Shown: positions 1-12,900, counted from the first letter of the stretch. The stretch: 64,000 bases of DNA from Diospyros lotus (GCF_014633365.1 NC_068349.1:36036753-36100752), one strand, 5' to 3'. Translations and numbers: made by a program. The notes: generated from the sequence alone by a model not told the origin.

Positions 1-133
1 CAAATTTGGTAAAGCGGGTAAACCATGCAATTAGTTTGTTTGAAATGTCAAAATTATTTTTTTTTTCAAAAAAGTGGTTAAAAACGAATTTTGTATTTGA
101 AGGGTGGTTAGTTTTTGCAATTTCCACTAGAGA

Positions 134-385
134 TAATTAGAGATGAGAAAAATTTTCAAACCAAACCAACCAATTTTGGCCAAAAACAATATCGTTTTTG
201 ACATTTCAGTTCGTTCAGTTATTGTGATTTTTTTTTAATAAGGAGATTAAATCAAACTAAAATTACTAAAAAACTCAAATTTAAAAATCAAACCGAACCA
301 ATCTATAAATTGAACCAAATCAAACCGCCAATTTCACCTTATTCAGTTCGATCATTTCAATTTAACCAAATTTTGCTCACCCTAG
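134..385 (-). repeat. fold-back dispersed repeat, copy 1
   Basis: AT-rich sequence full of AACCGAACCAAT-type words, ending TTGCTCACCCT. Its reverse complement is clearly similar to 51533-51872, sharing the GGTGAGCAA-like end, GGTTCAATTT-type words and TTTTAGTTTGATTT. It is non-coding. Confidence 0.5.
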
Positions 386-872
386 TATACCTAAGGCCCA
401 CTTTAGCCATAGATATCATTTTCTAGTTTTCAATTCTAATTTTATTAGAATAAATTATACTTAGCACCCCTAAATTTTGATGCAAATATAGAAAACATCT
501 CTTACACTTTAAAATTTACACTAACTACCCCTAATGTTTAGAAAATATGTTAAATTATCAATTTATTAACCCCTCAAAATTAAATTTGTCACTATTCTCT
601 CTATTATGTTCCATAATTCTCAAATACACCCTTTTATTTCATTCAATTCTATTCTATAAAATTTAGCTATTGTTACTAAACAATATTCAAACAACATACA
701 ACTATAACAAAATAATTCACAATTTTTCTACATTAGTTGAGAATAAATAAACACTTATATATATGTGCAACCAAACCCTACCACATAAATAATAATAACA
801 ATAATAATAATAATAATAATAATAAATGTATTTTATTTTTAGATGACGTGTACTTATTGTATTTTATTTTTA
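386..872. other. AT-rich DNA with an (AAT)n microsatellite
   Basis: No gene is visible. An (AAT)n run with one AAC interruption spans about 787-826. It causes poly-asparagine and poly-leucine open frames that are artefacts. Confidence 0.7.
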
Positions 873-877
873 ACATC

Positions 878-1775
878 TGCCGTTGCACAGCTACAATAAT
901 GAATTTATGTATGGGAGAACGTCTTAAGATAACATAAAGATGGCTTGTCCGGACGATGGATGACTCCCCCGGGAGAAAGTGATAACGATGGATAACCCCT
1001 CCAAGTAATGAGTGACTCACTCGAAGAAGAGTGACAGCGATGGATAACTTACATGAGAAAGTGTGATAGCGATGAATAACCCCTCCAAGCGATTGATAAC
1101 TCACCCAGGAGAGAGTGACAACAATGGATGACCTCTCAAAGCGATGAATGACTTCTTCAAGCAATGGATGACTTACTCAGGGGAATGTGACAACGATGGA
1201 TGACCTTTCCAAGCGATGGGTGACTTGTCTAGAAAAAGAATCGGTTAGAGGCACGGATGTGGATCCTCGCACAAACCCTTTGATGCCTAAGTTAGCCTCT
1301 CGAAAGTATGGGATAGTTGAATACAAGAAGGAAGTGTAAGTGTCAAAGATTGCATACCCTATGGGGGGAGAACCCCCTATTTATAGTCATGGAAGAGGTT
1401 AACAGGTGTTTGGCATTCTAATCTTGTCGACAAATAGTTCGAAAGAGATTTTGACCAAGTCTCGCGAAGGTAAAGGCGCACGGAGCATAGACATGGGCAT
1501 GAGCGCTAGTACTGGAGTGGGCATGTGGGCATAGGCACGAGCGAGCCCATGACACCCTTGAGTGAGGGTCCCTAGGGGGTCTTGAGGCGCTGGGGCTTAT
1601 GGGCGGTCACAATACCCCCAAGTGACCCCCATTCGAGGGTGTAGGTGGCGGATACCCCCACCTTAGAGGACTTGATGTGACCTCTCAGGCTGCCACGTGG
1701 CGTGAACTACAACCTCTGATTTCTTCGCTTATTTTTGTTAATCTACTTTGTCCATTTATTTTGCAAGGCATGTCA
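878..1775 (-). repeat. 3' LTR of the gypsy element
   Basis: This 898-bp LTR begins TGCCGTTGCACAGC and ends GGCATGTCA, matching the right LTR at both ends. Its first 350 bp carry degenerate short repeats of the type GATGGATGACYCMYYC. A run CCCCCTATTTATAG lies near 1374. The right LTR has the same blocks but lacks part of the segment after about 1580. Confidence 0.85.
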
Positions 1776-4170
1776 ATTGCTCCCTACTTTTATGTCCGAG
1801 TATCCCATACAGAAGAGTATTTGGCCCTGCGAATCTTATGCGTGCCTTTCTTTTACTTCTTTCTCTTTTAGCTCTTCTCCATGCATACGAGTTTTCAAGT
1901 CTTAGGGTAATTTCAGATCTTTAGATCATTTCGAGCCTCTATATCATGTGTAGCTCTGACCTTTTCATATTTCGACTTCCCATAAGTGCCAATGGGTTAG
2001 AGATGACAAGACAGATGCTTCAAAAGATGCATGCCATGTTGAAGCCTCTACCTTCATAATAGAAATCTTTGTGTTCAATACTCCATCCCTTGAGAAAGTA
2101 GACATGACTCCTTCATGCGCTCTCGACTCCCGAATGGGCAAGGGCTCTTTTTCTCCTTGACTCTAGTGATGTTTGTTGAGGACTCAATTCTTTACGTGAA
2201 AGGTCTTCAAATTCGCTAAAGAGTGTTAGGCACGAACTTGGTGATTGCGCTTGGTGTTAGCTTATATTGAGAACTTTTCTCGAACCATGGACGATCCTAA
2301 GTAGGGGCTTATGGATGTTAGTTGACTTCTTAAATGGTCAAAAATTTATGATGATAGAAAATCGGGATGACCATTTATGCTAATCTATCCATGGTAGTTT
2401 GACTTTGGGGTTTGAATTATTGTACCGCAAGGTTGACCATGGGCAACCTTATTTCCCATTGTGGTTCTTCGATAGTCTTGCAACCTTTTACCTTTGGGTT
2501 GGTCAAATCGTCTTGCTAGCAGAACAACCCTTGAAACAGCTAGTGGTTCATTACCGAGATAAGCAGGGTCATTTTTAACTCCTCATTGAGCTAAGCAAAG
2601 TATGTCACTTACAAAATGATTGACATTCCATTTCTTGGTTATCGAATTACTTACGAAATGACGAATATGATGTCTCTTCATTGTTGGGCTTCCTGCAGGA
2701 TAATGGCTATTATGCCATTCAATCACCAGGCGAAGCGATGTGAGTCACTTATGGGGCCACGAATATTATGCTTCCTCGTTGTAAGACTACTTGCGGGACA
2801 ACAGTCTTATCCTTCTCATTATCGAGCTACTTGTTGGACAATAGTTTTATTTTTCCTCCATTGTTGGGCTACATGCAGGATAATGGGATGTGTTTGTCTC
2901 CTCGTTGCTAGGCTATGAGTAAGCCCTTGGATTTTTATTTTTATCTCATTGTCAGGTCTTTGGTTTCCACCTCATTATCGAGCTATGTGCGGGGCTACGA
3001 GCCTATGTTTTTCTCGTTGCCGAGTTGTAAATGGGGCAATGGGTCTTTTTCGTCATAATGTTGCGGCTCCTTAGTTTCATGTGTATATGCTTGCTAGAAT
3101 TGTGGGCATAACACCTACGTTTGCAATTAGAAAGAATATCCATATATTTTGTTTTCGCGATTCGACGTAACATTTACATCCATGATTAGTTTTGTTTTTG
3201 CAATTTAGTGTAAAGCCTACGCCAGCGATTAATTTTGTTTTCGTGGTTTGACGTAATATCTACATCCCCAATAAAAAAACATTAGCATTTTGTTTGGACG
3301 ATTTAGCATTACACCTACGTCCACAAAATAGCATCAATATTTTTGTTTTCATGGTTTGGCGTAATGCTTACGTTTGCGATAAGATAACATTAATATTTAT
3401 TTTTCGCGGTTCAACGTGATGCCTACGTCCACAATTAGAAAGAACATCAATATTTTATTTTCGCAATTCGACGTGATGCCTACATCTGCAATCAAAAAGA
3501 ATATCCATTGTAAGGTTACGTGCGAGCAATGTCTTATTTTTTTCCCATTGCTGAGCTATGTGCAAGACAGTAGGCTTTTTTGTCTTCTTTGTTGACAAGC
3601 TATGAGCAAGGCAATGGGCCTTTTTTGTTTCCCCCACTATCGAGGTATTAACAGGACAACGTGCTTGTTTTTCTCCTCATTACTGGGTTATGCTTGGGAC
3701 AACAAGCTTATTTTTCTCCTCGTTAATGAGCTATGTGCGAGGCAATGAGCTTGTTGTCTTTCTTGTTGCTGGGCTATTAATAGGACAATGAGTTTTTGGT
3801 TTTCACCTCATTGACGGGCTATGTGCGAGGCAATGGGCTTTTTGTTCGAAAAGAACCTTTGATTGGTCTTGCCTTTCATCCTGAGAAATGAAAATAGATT
3901 ATAATAGACATGATAATGTGGTGCACGAGAAAGCATAAGCATTTTTTTATGTGGTTCAGCCAAATATGCCTACGTCCACAGTCCCACCTTGGGCTCATAT
4001 CGTTATTAACAATCGTCATGTATACAATTCCTATGATAGGGATAATACAACTTGGGGTTTTACTGCTCGAAATAATGTGTATAGTCTGGTGTGTTGATTC
4101 ATTATCTAGAGGGAAATTTTGTTTGTAGTTGCTCTATCTCTCTTGTTGTCTTTAATTATGTCTCTAATAT
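1776..4170 (-). other. 3' internal non-coding region of the gypsy element with two tandem-repeat families
   Basis: No retrotransposon protein could be recognised here. Repeat A (about 55-65 bp, core GAGCTATGTGCRRGRCAATG) occurs as degenerate copies at about 2640-3060 and again at 3511-3850. Between them repeat B (about 70-80 bp, core TTTTCGCGATTCGACGTRATRCCTACGT spread over variants) fills about 3090-3510. The order is therefore A-B-A. A block at 3930-3990 shares the B-like phrase GCCTACGTCCAC. Confidence 0.65.
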
Positions 4171-7100
4171 TGTAATGCTCTGTTTTTTCAAAGCGCGCGT
4201 TAACTCAGAATTTTGGGAATATTTTTTTTTCAACAATCATTTAACATATAATCAATATAATTTAAACCCCAACAATCCTAATCTACTATCTTAGCGTATC
4301 TACTTAAAGGAATAAGTTAAGACTAGTAATAACATCACATCAACGAAAGCAGAATCGAAATCTTGATAATACAAAACCATAATTCCTTTATTCATAATAT
4401 ATAATTCATACCATCAATGTTCAACATGACATCATCAAAATAATACGTCTACAGCTGAATACATAATAAAAACTAGAAAAGATATATTATGTCACTATCA
4501 GCTATATCTCGATAGCACCATTTCCTTTAGCGTCTCTGTTTTCGGCTAGAACGTTTGAATAATCTAGGGACATAGTTCAAATTAGATGTTGAATCATCTA
4601 AGTGAGAACTCAAAAATATTTTCATGAATATATACAAAACCATAAAAACAAACCGACATATCCTGAGATGTCCCAACCCAATAGAATCCCACATAATACT
4701 TAACCCTAATTGGGGAAAATGCAATCTCTCTAAAAGCAACACAACCTCATCGACACATTAGCATAACACAATCCTACTTAAGAATGACAACTTCAACGCA
4801 TGAACTCGGGTATCACCCCTATATCATGATAGGGTGAAGTCCATCTCAACCTCGTCCTAAGTGGGTCACATAGCAATAATCCTTGGCACGCATCCCAAGT
4901 GTTGTCACTCAAGTGCCACACACAAGTTGACAACCCACATAAACCACACATAAACATGCCAATGCCACAACACAAGCACGCATCATATAAACTCAACATT
5001 TTAAAGCATGAATTTATAACGCATGAAATTCGATGCACATGCATAAAACAATTTGAGACAAACCTCCCACATGAAACCAACCCATCGCATGTCAAATCAT
5101 TTGTATAAAACAAATCAAGTATAGGGTCAAACCACCCAATATAAACCAAGTTTTTAAGCAAAAACACATACAAGTTTAGGGGTAAGAACCACTCACAAAT
5201 CAAACAATTTGTATAAACCAGCCAAGTTTTGGTAGTAAACTACTCACGAGTCAAAGCCATTTGTATAAATCAAGCCAAGTTTTAATAATAAACTACTCAT
5301 CGCGAATGTAACTCAAAATGCCTCGAATAACGTGCTCGACCTCGATTTTCAATTCAAACCTCAAGTAATCGCACTAATGTTCAACCTCAAGCCTCGACAA
5401 TCCCTAGACATCATATTCATTTAAAAGAATATCAATATCTATTTTTTCCATAATTTTTCCTCATTTTCTCCTTATTTTTCCTCGATAATTCCAAACTAAA
5501 TATTTCTCAAATATTTCTCTATAACAATTCATAAAATAACTTTCCTAATTTTTTCAAATTTTTCAAGAAATTTTACTCACATTAACTTAGCCTCTCAGTC
5601 TTTCTCGATATACGTGCTCTAACCTTAAACGCGTGCCCGATCAATTTTCCTGGCACCAAGCATGCTCCTTTAGTCCCAAATTAATTTCTAGATTTTTCTA
5701 GAATTTTTTAGAAACTCTTCCCTAATTTTCTCTATTTTTTTTTCATTTCTTTATTTTTCCTTTCTTTTCTTTACTTTTTCTTTTCTTTCTTTCTTTTTTT
5801 TCTTTTTCTTCTTTTCTTTTCTTCTTCTCCTTCCTTCTTCCCCTGCTTCTCCTTCCAATGCACAAGGCCTGCGCGAACTGCCATGGCGGCGCTCACAGCC
5901 TGTCAGCCTCTGCCAGCTGCCACTGACCTCGCCGGCCACCTCGCAACAACCGACCGCCCCAGCTCTGCCACGTTACCCAACTGCTGCAACGGTAGCTCCG
6001 ATACTGCCATGGCCAAATTCGGCCACCTCCAACCGCTTGTTGAGACCATCACCGGTCACCTCTTACTGTTGCTTGACCTCAATCCTTCAAGGCTCTTGAC
6101 TACTCTCTCTCTCAACTCTCTACAATTGCTTGTTGTTGCTTTTCTTTCTCATCTCCCTTCCTTTTATAGCCATTTTCATCGCCTCTTACCCATCTCTCTT
6201 TGCATGAAACCCACACCAAATACAACCATAATGATTTGCAGGGCATGGCTATGAAGTATGGAGTTGCAGAGCATTGGCTTTGAAAATGTAGAGACATGGA
6301 TGCCATCCCATGCACACACAACACGTACATACATATGTATATATATATATATATTATATTATAATAATAGAAAAATTATATATTTAAATCCCACTTTTCA
6401 TCTCTATTTCACTTGGACAATTCCAGGTATATTATATTAAAGGTCACAAAACTTTAGTGTCTTTTACAATTTGATTACTAAACTTCAATTCTTTACAAAG
6501 TGATCACAAACCTTTAAAATGTTTTATAATATGGTCACTAAAGTGATTTTTTGACAATTTCTTGCCAAAATTGCTGATGTGGCAATGGCCACATCATCGC
6601 CACATTAGCCATTTCAACTAAGAACCATCAAAAAATCACTTTAGTGACCACATTGCAAAATATTTTAAAGTTTTGTTATTGCAAGGAATTGAAGTTTAGT
6701 GACCAAATTGAAAATGACACTAAAGTTTTGTGATATTTAGTGTGATTTACCCGACAATTCCCTAATTGCAATTACATCCTCAAACACCAAATTAATTTGC
6801 TTTACGATACCGAAAATTCAAAATTAATAATTCATGGCTTACTCGATAAAGGCGATTTCGCCTCTGCGCCCTCACCGGACCTTTGTTTCGTCCCAAAATC
6901 GCTTTAAGGTTGATCCTTACAAAAAACTAGAGCCCCCTTTGGGTTCCGTTGACTTCCTGGGAGTCTTCTACGAGGATTCGATTTTTCAGCCTGAATCAAA
7001 GCTGTACGAAAAACTGTCTCGATTTTGATTTCTTTTAATACCATAAATCCTATCTCATAATGCTCATCAATATCATATCATTTTCCTTAGACATCAAGGT

Positions 7101-7215
7101 TCTAGGGCACTCCCTATGGTCAATTCGGTGACTTATTTTTATAATCAAGCTAATTTTCGGTATTCTAATCTTACGTAAATTACGTGACAACATTATGCCG
7201 AAATGGGGTATTACA
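4171..7215 (+). mobile_element. long solo LTR (TGTAAC/GTTACA class) inside the gypsy element
   Basis: It begins TGTAATGCTCTG and ends GGGGTATTACA, with terminal inverted bases as in the LTRs at 35735, 42667 and 45894. The first 70 bases resemble the 45894-48185 copy read in reverse. Length is about 3.0 kb, including a fold-back MITE at 6438-6738 and a T/C-rich stretch at 5740-5850. The flanking five bases (AATAT and CATGT) do not match. Its open frames, for example 5883-6254 and 6834-7028, resemble no protein I know. Confidence 0.65.
6438..6738. mobile_element. fold-back MITE
   Basis: The two halves are near-perfect inverted copies of each other for about 120 bp (AGGTCACAAAACTTTAGTG at left, its complement at right). 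They meet in the palindromic centre GTGGCAATGGCCACATCATC. There is no coding capacity. Long-TIR fold-backs beginning with this type of sequence are common in plants; the superfamily is not certain. Confidence 0.7.
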
Positions 7216-7294
7216 CATGTCCTTCAAGTCTCTCTTCCCTTCATCGTGGATTCCTGTCATTTTCCTCTTCTTCCTGCACATATCTTCATAAGTG

Positions 7295-8669
7295 TCATTC
7301 CTGAATAAACATCTCAATTTGATTTTTCAATTCCCAACATTGATCAATGGAATGGCCACGAGTTCTACGGTATCAATAATACTCATCTTGATTCTTCCCT
7401 ATAAGTCGATCCACCATTTTAGGAAGTCTGATGAGGCCCAATCCCTTTATGGCTACCAATATGGAAAACCGAGGTTGGGTGAACCGGGTGTAATGATTAA
7501 ATTGGGGCTTAGCTATATCCAGTCTCCTAACCCTTTCCTTTCGTTGACTTAGGCCCTCTACCACATCTATCTCCTTTCTTTTTTGCTCTTCGTCTTCATT
7601 TTCTCCAACGGTTCTCATTACTTCCATATGGAGTATATATTTATTGGCTTTAACGAACAAATCTGCTAGGGACTTTGGAGGGTCTAGAGATAGGGATTCT
7701 TGCAATGAGGGTAATCGCGTTCCTTGGAACATAGTGAACATTGCCATTTCAATTAGTAGATTAAAAATCTCAAGCGTAGCATTTCAAAACATGTCCACAT
7801 AATGGCGTAATGTTTCTTTTCCTCCCTACCAGATGCTAAGGAGATATGTTATGTCTTTCTTTCTCTGGTTGTTAATAATGAACACTTTAATAAATTCAGC
7901 CTTTAGCTGCCCAAATGAAGAAATTGATGCTTCGGGTTCGGGTAAACTATTAAACTAAGCCCGAGCATGTCTAACTAGGGTTAATGGGAAGGACCTACAC
8001 ATTATCTCATCGTCTCATCCATGGAGTATCATCAAAGATTCATAATTTTGCACGTGATCATAAAGGTCATCTTTACCCTAGTAAGGGATAATTTGGGGCA
8101 TTTTAAACTTTCTCGACAAGGGTTTTTCCATTACATATGTCACAAATAAGAGTTTCCCTTGGGTCATTCATTTGAGACCGATAATAACTTATTTTGTTAA
8201 AGCACTTGCTCAATCATTTTCTTCATGGCAGCCGTCTCTCTAGCAGTAAAGGTTGAAGGGTTGTTATCAATCTCATTATTTCTCCTTGTTACTAGTTTAG
8301 GAGAGTTCTAATCCCTCTCCATAGAGGTGCTAGCCACGGTTTTAAAGTACTTCCCTTTATGAGGGCTTCGCCTCCTTATCCTTCAACAATCAGCCCCTCC
8401 TTGATTTCCACGAGGAGAAGCTTGGGCATGAGCCCCCCCGTAAGAGACCTTGGTTGATTGCTCCGAGGAGGGGCAGTTTGAGAATTAGTCACGTGAGTGG
8501 CCTCCTGATAAGAGTTGTTTCCTAGTACCTCCTGACAGGCCTCGTGTAACAGAGCCATTTTTTGTATAAACTTCCTCAAGGTGGTTGGCATTGAGCCACA
8601 AGGAATTAGACTTTGCAACATTCCTCCCATTTCACACAGGGCTTGCATCCCCTTGCGTGTTGTTGCCAC
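7295..8669 (-). pseudogene. broken retrotransposon gag
   Basis: The minus strand holds a recognisable plant gypsy gag in several pieces. They are an N-terminal open stretch (8376-8669), a middle part with DDLYDHVQNYESLM and SSFGQLKAEFIKVF, and a C-terminal open stretch (7373-7747) with MFQGTRLPSLQESLSL and ADLFVKANKYI. The end contains YRRTRGHSIDQCWELKNQIE. Stops interrupt it, two of them where the family usually has tryptophan. No zinc knuckle or protease follows, because a solo LTR begins at 7215. Confidence 0.75.
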
Positions 8670-9025
8670 AAGGCTTCATACTTAACCAGAGGAACCATAG
8701 ATGCAGCATGTTCACTTGAGCTGATATGTTCAGGACAATAGGGTCCTAGAAGGGCATGCGATGTGTTAAAAGGCAAAACTTGGAACTGAATCTCTAATGG
8801 GTGTGTAGGCCCTGGGAAAGGCGGTTGTTGATGAGTAAGGGATGGATGACCCTCATGAGGGGACTGATGGGTAAGGAGTGGTTAGCCTTCACAGGAGGAC
8901 CGATGTTGATCTTCCACACGATAGAAGGTCTCTCGTTGGGGGTGATTGAGCACTACAAGAGAAGGTCTATCGATTGCTTCGAGTTTGTGCCATGACAAGT
9001 AAGTTGTTTCTTGGCCTTTCGTTGG

Positions 9026-9046
9026 GTTCCCACAAATAACGTCAAT
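9026..9046 (-). other. degenerate primer-binding site
   Basis: Directly inside the 5' LTR the minus strand reads TTGACGTTATTTGTGGGAAC. The form common in plant gypsy elements is TTGGCGCCGTCTGTGGGAAC, whose start pairs with tRNA-Asp. All differences are transitions. Confidence 0.6.
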
Positions 9047-11480
9047 TGTTGTTGTATAGTTACAATAATGAATTTATGTATGGGAGACCGTCTTAAGATG
9101 GCACAAGGATGGCTTGTTCGAATGATGGATTTGAAGGGAATCACGTGTACAGCGACATAGGTAAAAAAAAAAAAAATCGCGTATCAAACACACGCAGCAA
9201 AATATAATATACACATCATACATAGCTTGAGTATTTAAGTAACACACATATTCAAAAATTGAATATAAATAAATACATACCTGTTGCTCGATGTAAGGAT
9301 GAAGTACAAAAATAGTTTTTGTACTGAGACTGAATTCATCTCAAGTTGTGGTGGTCCTAGTCAGTCCACACCTAATATGCCAAATTACCGTTCTGATCAC
9401 CTCTTCCTGTGCTAGACATAGAGGTTCTGCGTATCACCAATGCCCGCGTCTCAAAATTATACGTGTGACCTTCACGTATTTCTATGGCAGCAAAAAAAAT
9501 TACAAATGAAGTAGAGAAAGAAGAAGATGCATAAAGGGAAAGAAGAGATAAGGTAGAGGCCCTACCTTTGCTATTAAACAATTAACCCCCTCTTTTTTTC
9601 TTCCTCCTCAATTTCAATTGAAATTGAAATTCGTCGCCTCTTATTATGCAATCAATAATTGATTTTACTATATAATCAATACATATTAACTATTTAAATA
9701 TGTCGTCTCTTTAATGTATTATGCAATTAATAATTGATTTCACTATGCACTATACACTTTTAATATACATTGTGCATTATACATTATACACTATGCATTT
9801 TTTACAGTAGAGCCAAGGGTCAACTTTTGATCAATCATTTTCAAAGACATTTTTGACACACAATGGTGATACCAAATACAACACTATATGGTGTGTGACT
9901 TTCTGAGTTCACTACTCGCTAGCAATCAGATAACACTGAAATCTTTTTCGGTATCAGTCAACCCTTTAACCCATCAACGAAACTTCTTCAAATCTCAACG
10001 ACATTTTGAGAGTTCCTGAATAACGCCTAGCAACGGTTCAAGACAGTATAGGTGGCAGTGGAATTTCACTTCAAGTGAGCCTATTATAATTGACGATTAT
10101 CGTGTGCTATAATCCATCTATCACCTAACATCCCAACTGAGCGAAAGCCATGGAGTGACAAACTTACAAACTCAATAAATATGTGTCAAACTTCATTAAT
10201 ATGATTAGATGACACCTCAAGAAACACATTTCTTGACTTTCAATCTACTTTAGGCAGGGACTGTCCCGTCACATTAATAGTAAATCATATAGGACATTTA
10301 CTCCATTAATTACCGACGAGGGCAACAAATCTTATTCCCAACACCTGTCTCCATATACCAACAATACGAAACCACATCGATGAACGTTTGCACCTCCTAA
10401 TTGGATGATTCAGCTCATTAGCAAATCCCGCATACCAATACACAAAACAACCGTATCGGTTCAAATCTAAGAATCAACACACCATCGCAACCTAATGACA
10501 TGACCATTATTCACCATGCCATATGGTCAATCATCGACATAACATTCGATTGATCGTTTCCCAACGACCACCCACAGGTTTACTAACGACATGATCATGT
10601 CATATAGTACATGAGACACCATCCTCCCATCGATATCCCCATACCAAACAAGGTAGTAACTCTTGTGCTAATCTATAATCGATTAATCGAAGTTCTCATC
10701 CAAAGAATCTAAGAACTATAAATAATTTAAGAAGTCTTGTTACTAGAAAGCTTGTCACACAATCTTAACACCTTGAAAATAAGAATCTCAAACAGAAAAT
10801 TCAAGGACTCATTCATATAATTGATTAGAGAAAATATGAATGAAGAAAACCTTACCTTTTATAGATTTATACAAAGATACAATAAATGCATTAAAATACA
10901 AATCCACTAGATGCTATCCAAATCTAGCATAATGGCACACAACATTAATAGGATTACTCACCTGGGAAAGAGTGACAGCGATGGATGACCCCTCCAAGCA
11001 TGAATGACTCACTCAGGGGAGTGCGACAGTGATGGATCACCCCTTCAAGCAATGGATGACTTACTTGGGAGTGTAACAGTGATGGATGACCCCTCTAAGC
11101 GATGGATGACCTGTTTGGAAAAAGAATCGGTTAGGGGCAAAGGTGTGAATTCCCGCGCAGACCCTCTGATGCCTAAGTTAACCTCTTGAAAGTATGAGAT
11201 AAATGAATGCAAGAAGAAAATATGTATGTCAAAGATTGCATACCCCATGGTGGGAAGACCCCCTATTTATAGTGATGGAAGAGGCTAATGGGTGTCTGGC
11301 ATTTCGATCTTCTCGGCAAGTAGTTTGGAGGTGGTTTTGACCAGGTTCACAAAGGTGAAGGCATGGGCATGTGCACGGGCACAGGAATGGGCGTGTCCGC
11401 ATGGGCACAGGCGCACCCATGACACCCCCGAGTAAGGTTCACTTAGGGGTCTTAGGGCATTTATTTTGTAGGGCATATCA
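9047..11480 (-). repeat. 5' LTR of the gypsy element, interrupted by a solo LTR
   Basis: It begins TGTTGTTGTATAGT and ends GGGCATATCA, homologous to the left LTR. An unrelated 1.8-kb insertion occupies 9132-10950. Without it the LTR is about 610 bp, because an internal segment present in the left LTR is missing. Confidence 0.82.
9132..10950. mobile_element. solo LTR-like insertion within the 5' LTR
   Basis: This 1.8-kb block interrupts homology between the two gypsy LTRs. It starts TGAAGGGAATC, ends CATTAATA and is flanked by GGATT at 9127-9131 and 10951-10955. There is no open frame of note. The TG start and 5-bp duplication favour a solo LTR with a mutated end; the family is unknown. Confidence 0.6.
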
Positions 11481-11689
11481 ACATCTAAATAATTGTGTTA
11501 GTTAACTATAAATGTATTGTATTTTGAACTATTTAATTAATCAGTAAAATTATTTAAATATTAAAAAAATACAATAAATGTATCTTATCTGAAAATAAAA
11601 TACATTTATTACTGCTTGACTATTATATTTAAGACAATGATTAGCATCATTCAATAAATAATTAAATGAAGCAAATAATAATAATGAAT

Positions 11690-12900
11690 GCATAAATAAA
11701 GCATGTTGCCTAGAAAAGGTGAATTGAGTTTTTTAAAAACTTAAAGTTCTAATTTTTATTAAAAATTCTTAAATTGTGATCTTGATAATTAGTGATTTCA
11801 GTTGGAATAAGAACAATCATAATATCAAGTAATCACAAATAACATGGGAATTTTTTTATAAAGGTTTGACTTTAAGTGTTTAGTTCTCTCTCTCAATATT
11901 ATGCTTGAGGTTTCACTAGGTGAAATATATCACAAGCTTTTAATTAGAGCTAACACCGACATACAATCTCTTGCCTAAGCAAAAACCACTAACACATTGT
12001 TAGCAAATACAAATCCCTCACACAACAGGTGAGTAAAACCACAAACTTACAAATAGAAACAAACCAAATAATTCACCAATTCTGAGAATTATACTTGTCA
12101 GCACACTTCCAGTTCTTGAATTTTTTCACTTTTGTTTGAATGTTTTTCCAAACAGTTTGTTCTCTACATTGACACTCCATACTTATCCTATTATATAAAA
12201 ATATCTTCAGAAAACTAGTTGTTACAAAGAATAGCTAAAAGTAATTTTGAAATTAAAAAAATCTTTAGAATTTTCTAGACTGCAACCTGATTCATTCCAG
12301 CATCAGTATCATAAATATATTAATTATGTGTAAGAAAAAATATATGAATCAGAACAATTTTTTAGATAAATCAAATAAAGCTGGAAAAATGTATAAAAAC
12401 ACAACTTGAGATCATAATTAAACATAAACTTTTTAAGACAAAAAGTTCATAAAAAAAGATAGAGACAAGAAGATTAGAGAAAACATCAAAATATGCAAAT
12501 GGAACATATTCGAAGTCAAACCACATTTTATTTTTTAAAAAGAGATTTTATTTTGTTTATGAGTACTTGAAAAAGAAAAAGTAAAAGTAAACTTATCAAA
12601 TTATGATATTAAAGTGGAAGATGAGAAAAATATCGATTTTATTCTATTTTTGAACATGTAATAAAAAAATTTAGAAAACTAAATTGTCCAAAAACTTTCT
12701 ACACAACTTTAGTCAATTTAAGATTAAAAGTCAAGATTCTAACTAATTTCAACTTAAGTTAATCTTAAATCGAGTAAACTTACCCAAAATCAAACACCAA
12801 TTTACTGTTTTACTTCAATTGACTTATACTTAACATTCAATTGACTTAAATTATTAAACCATGAATTTTATTCCTTCTGCACATTAAGCTAATTGAATTT
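11690..12900. repeat. degenerate member of the word-array repeat family
   Basis: It starts with a phrase like GGTGAATTGAGTTTTTTAAA, seen also at 32685 and 38680. A block with CTAAGCAAAAACCACTAAC follows. It ends with repeats of TTCAATTGACTTA at 12780-12860. It is non-coding and much more decayed than the other two members. Confidence 0.4.

Larger units (their letters stand above)
873..11485 (-). mobile_element. Ty3/gypsy-type LTR retrotransposon, nested and pol-less, with 5-bp TSD
   Basis: Element 878-11480 is flanked by the target duplication ACATC at 873-877 and 11481-11485. It is read on the minus strand: 5' LTR at right (9047-11480), primer-binding site just inside it, broken gag at about 7295-8669, 3' LTR at left (878-1775). 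A polypurine tract (minus-strand AAAAGTAGGGAGC) lies next to the left LTR. The LTRs start TG and end CA. No reverse transcriptase, RNase H or integrase is present. Where they belong there is a solo LTR of another family (4171-7215). The gag type and tandem repeats near the 3' end suggest the Tat/Athila side of gypsy; this lineage call is tentative. Confidence 0.85.

Noticed and set aside
737..1164. Open frames with long asparagine or leucine runs
   Set aside because: They are translations of an (AAT)n microsatellite and of short LTR repeats, with no domain.
5883..6330. 123-codon plus-strand and 72-codon minus-strand frames
   Set aside because: They lie within the 4171-7215 LTR, have no recognisable domain and overlap on opposite strands.
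6834..7028. 64-codon frame with protein-like composition
   Set aside because: It sits near the end of the 4171-7215 LTR and has no partner exons or known family.
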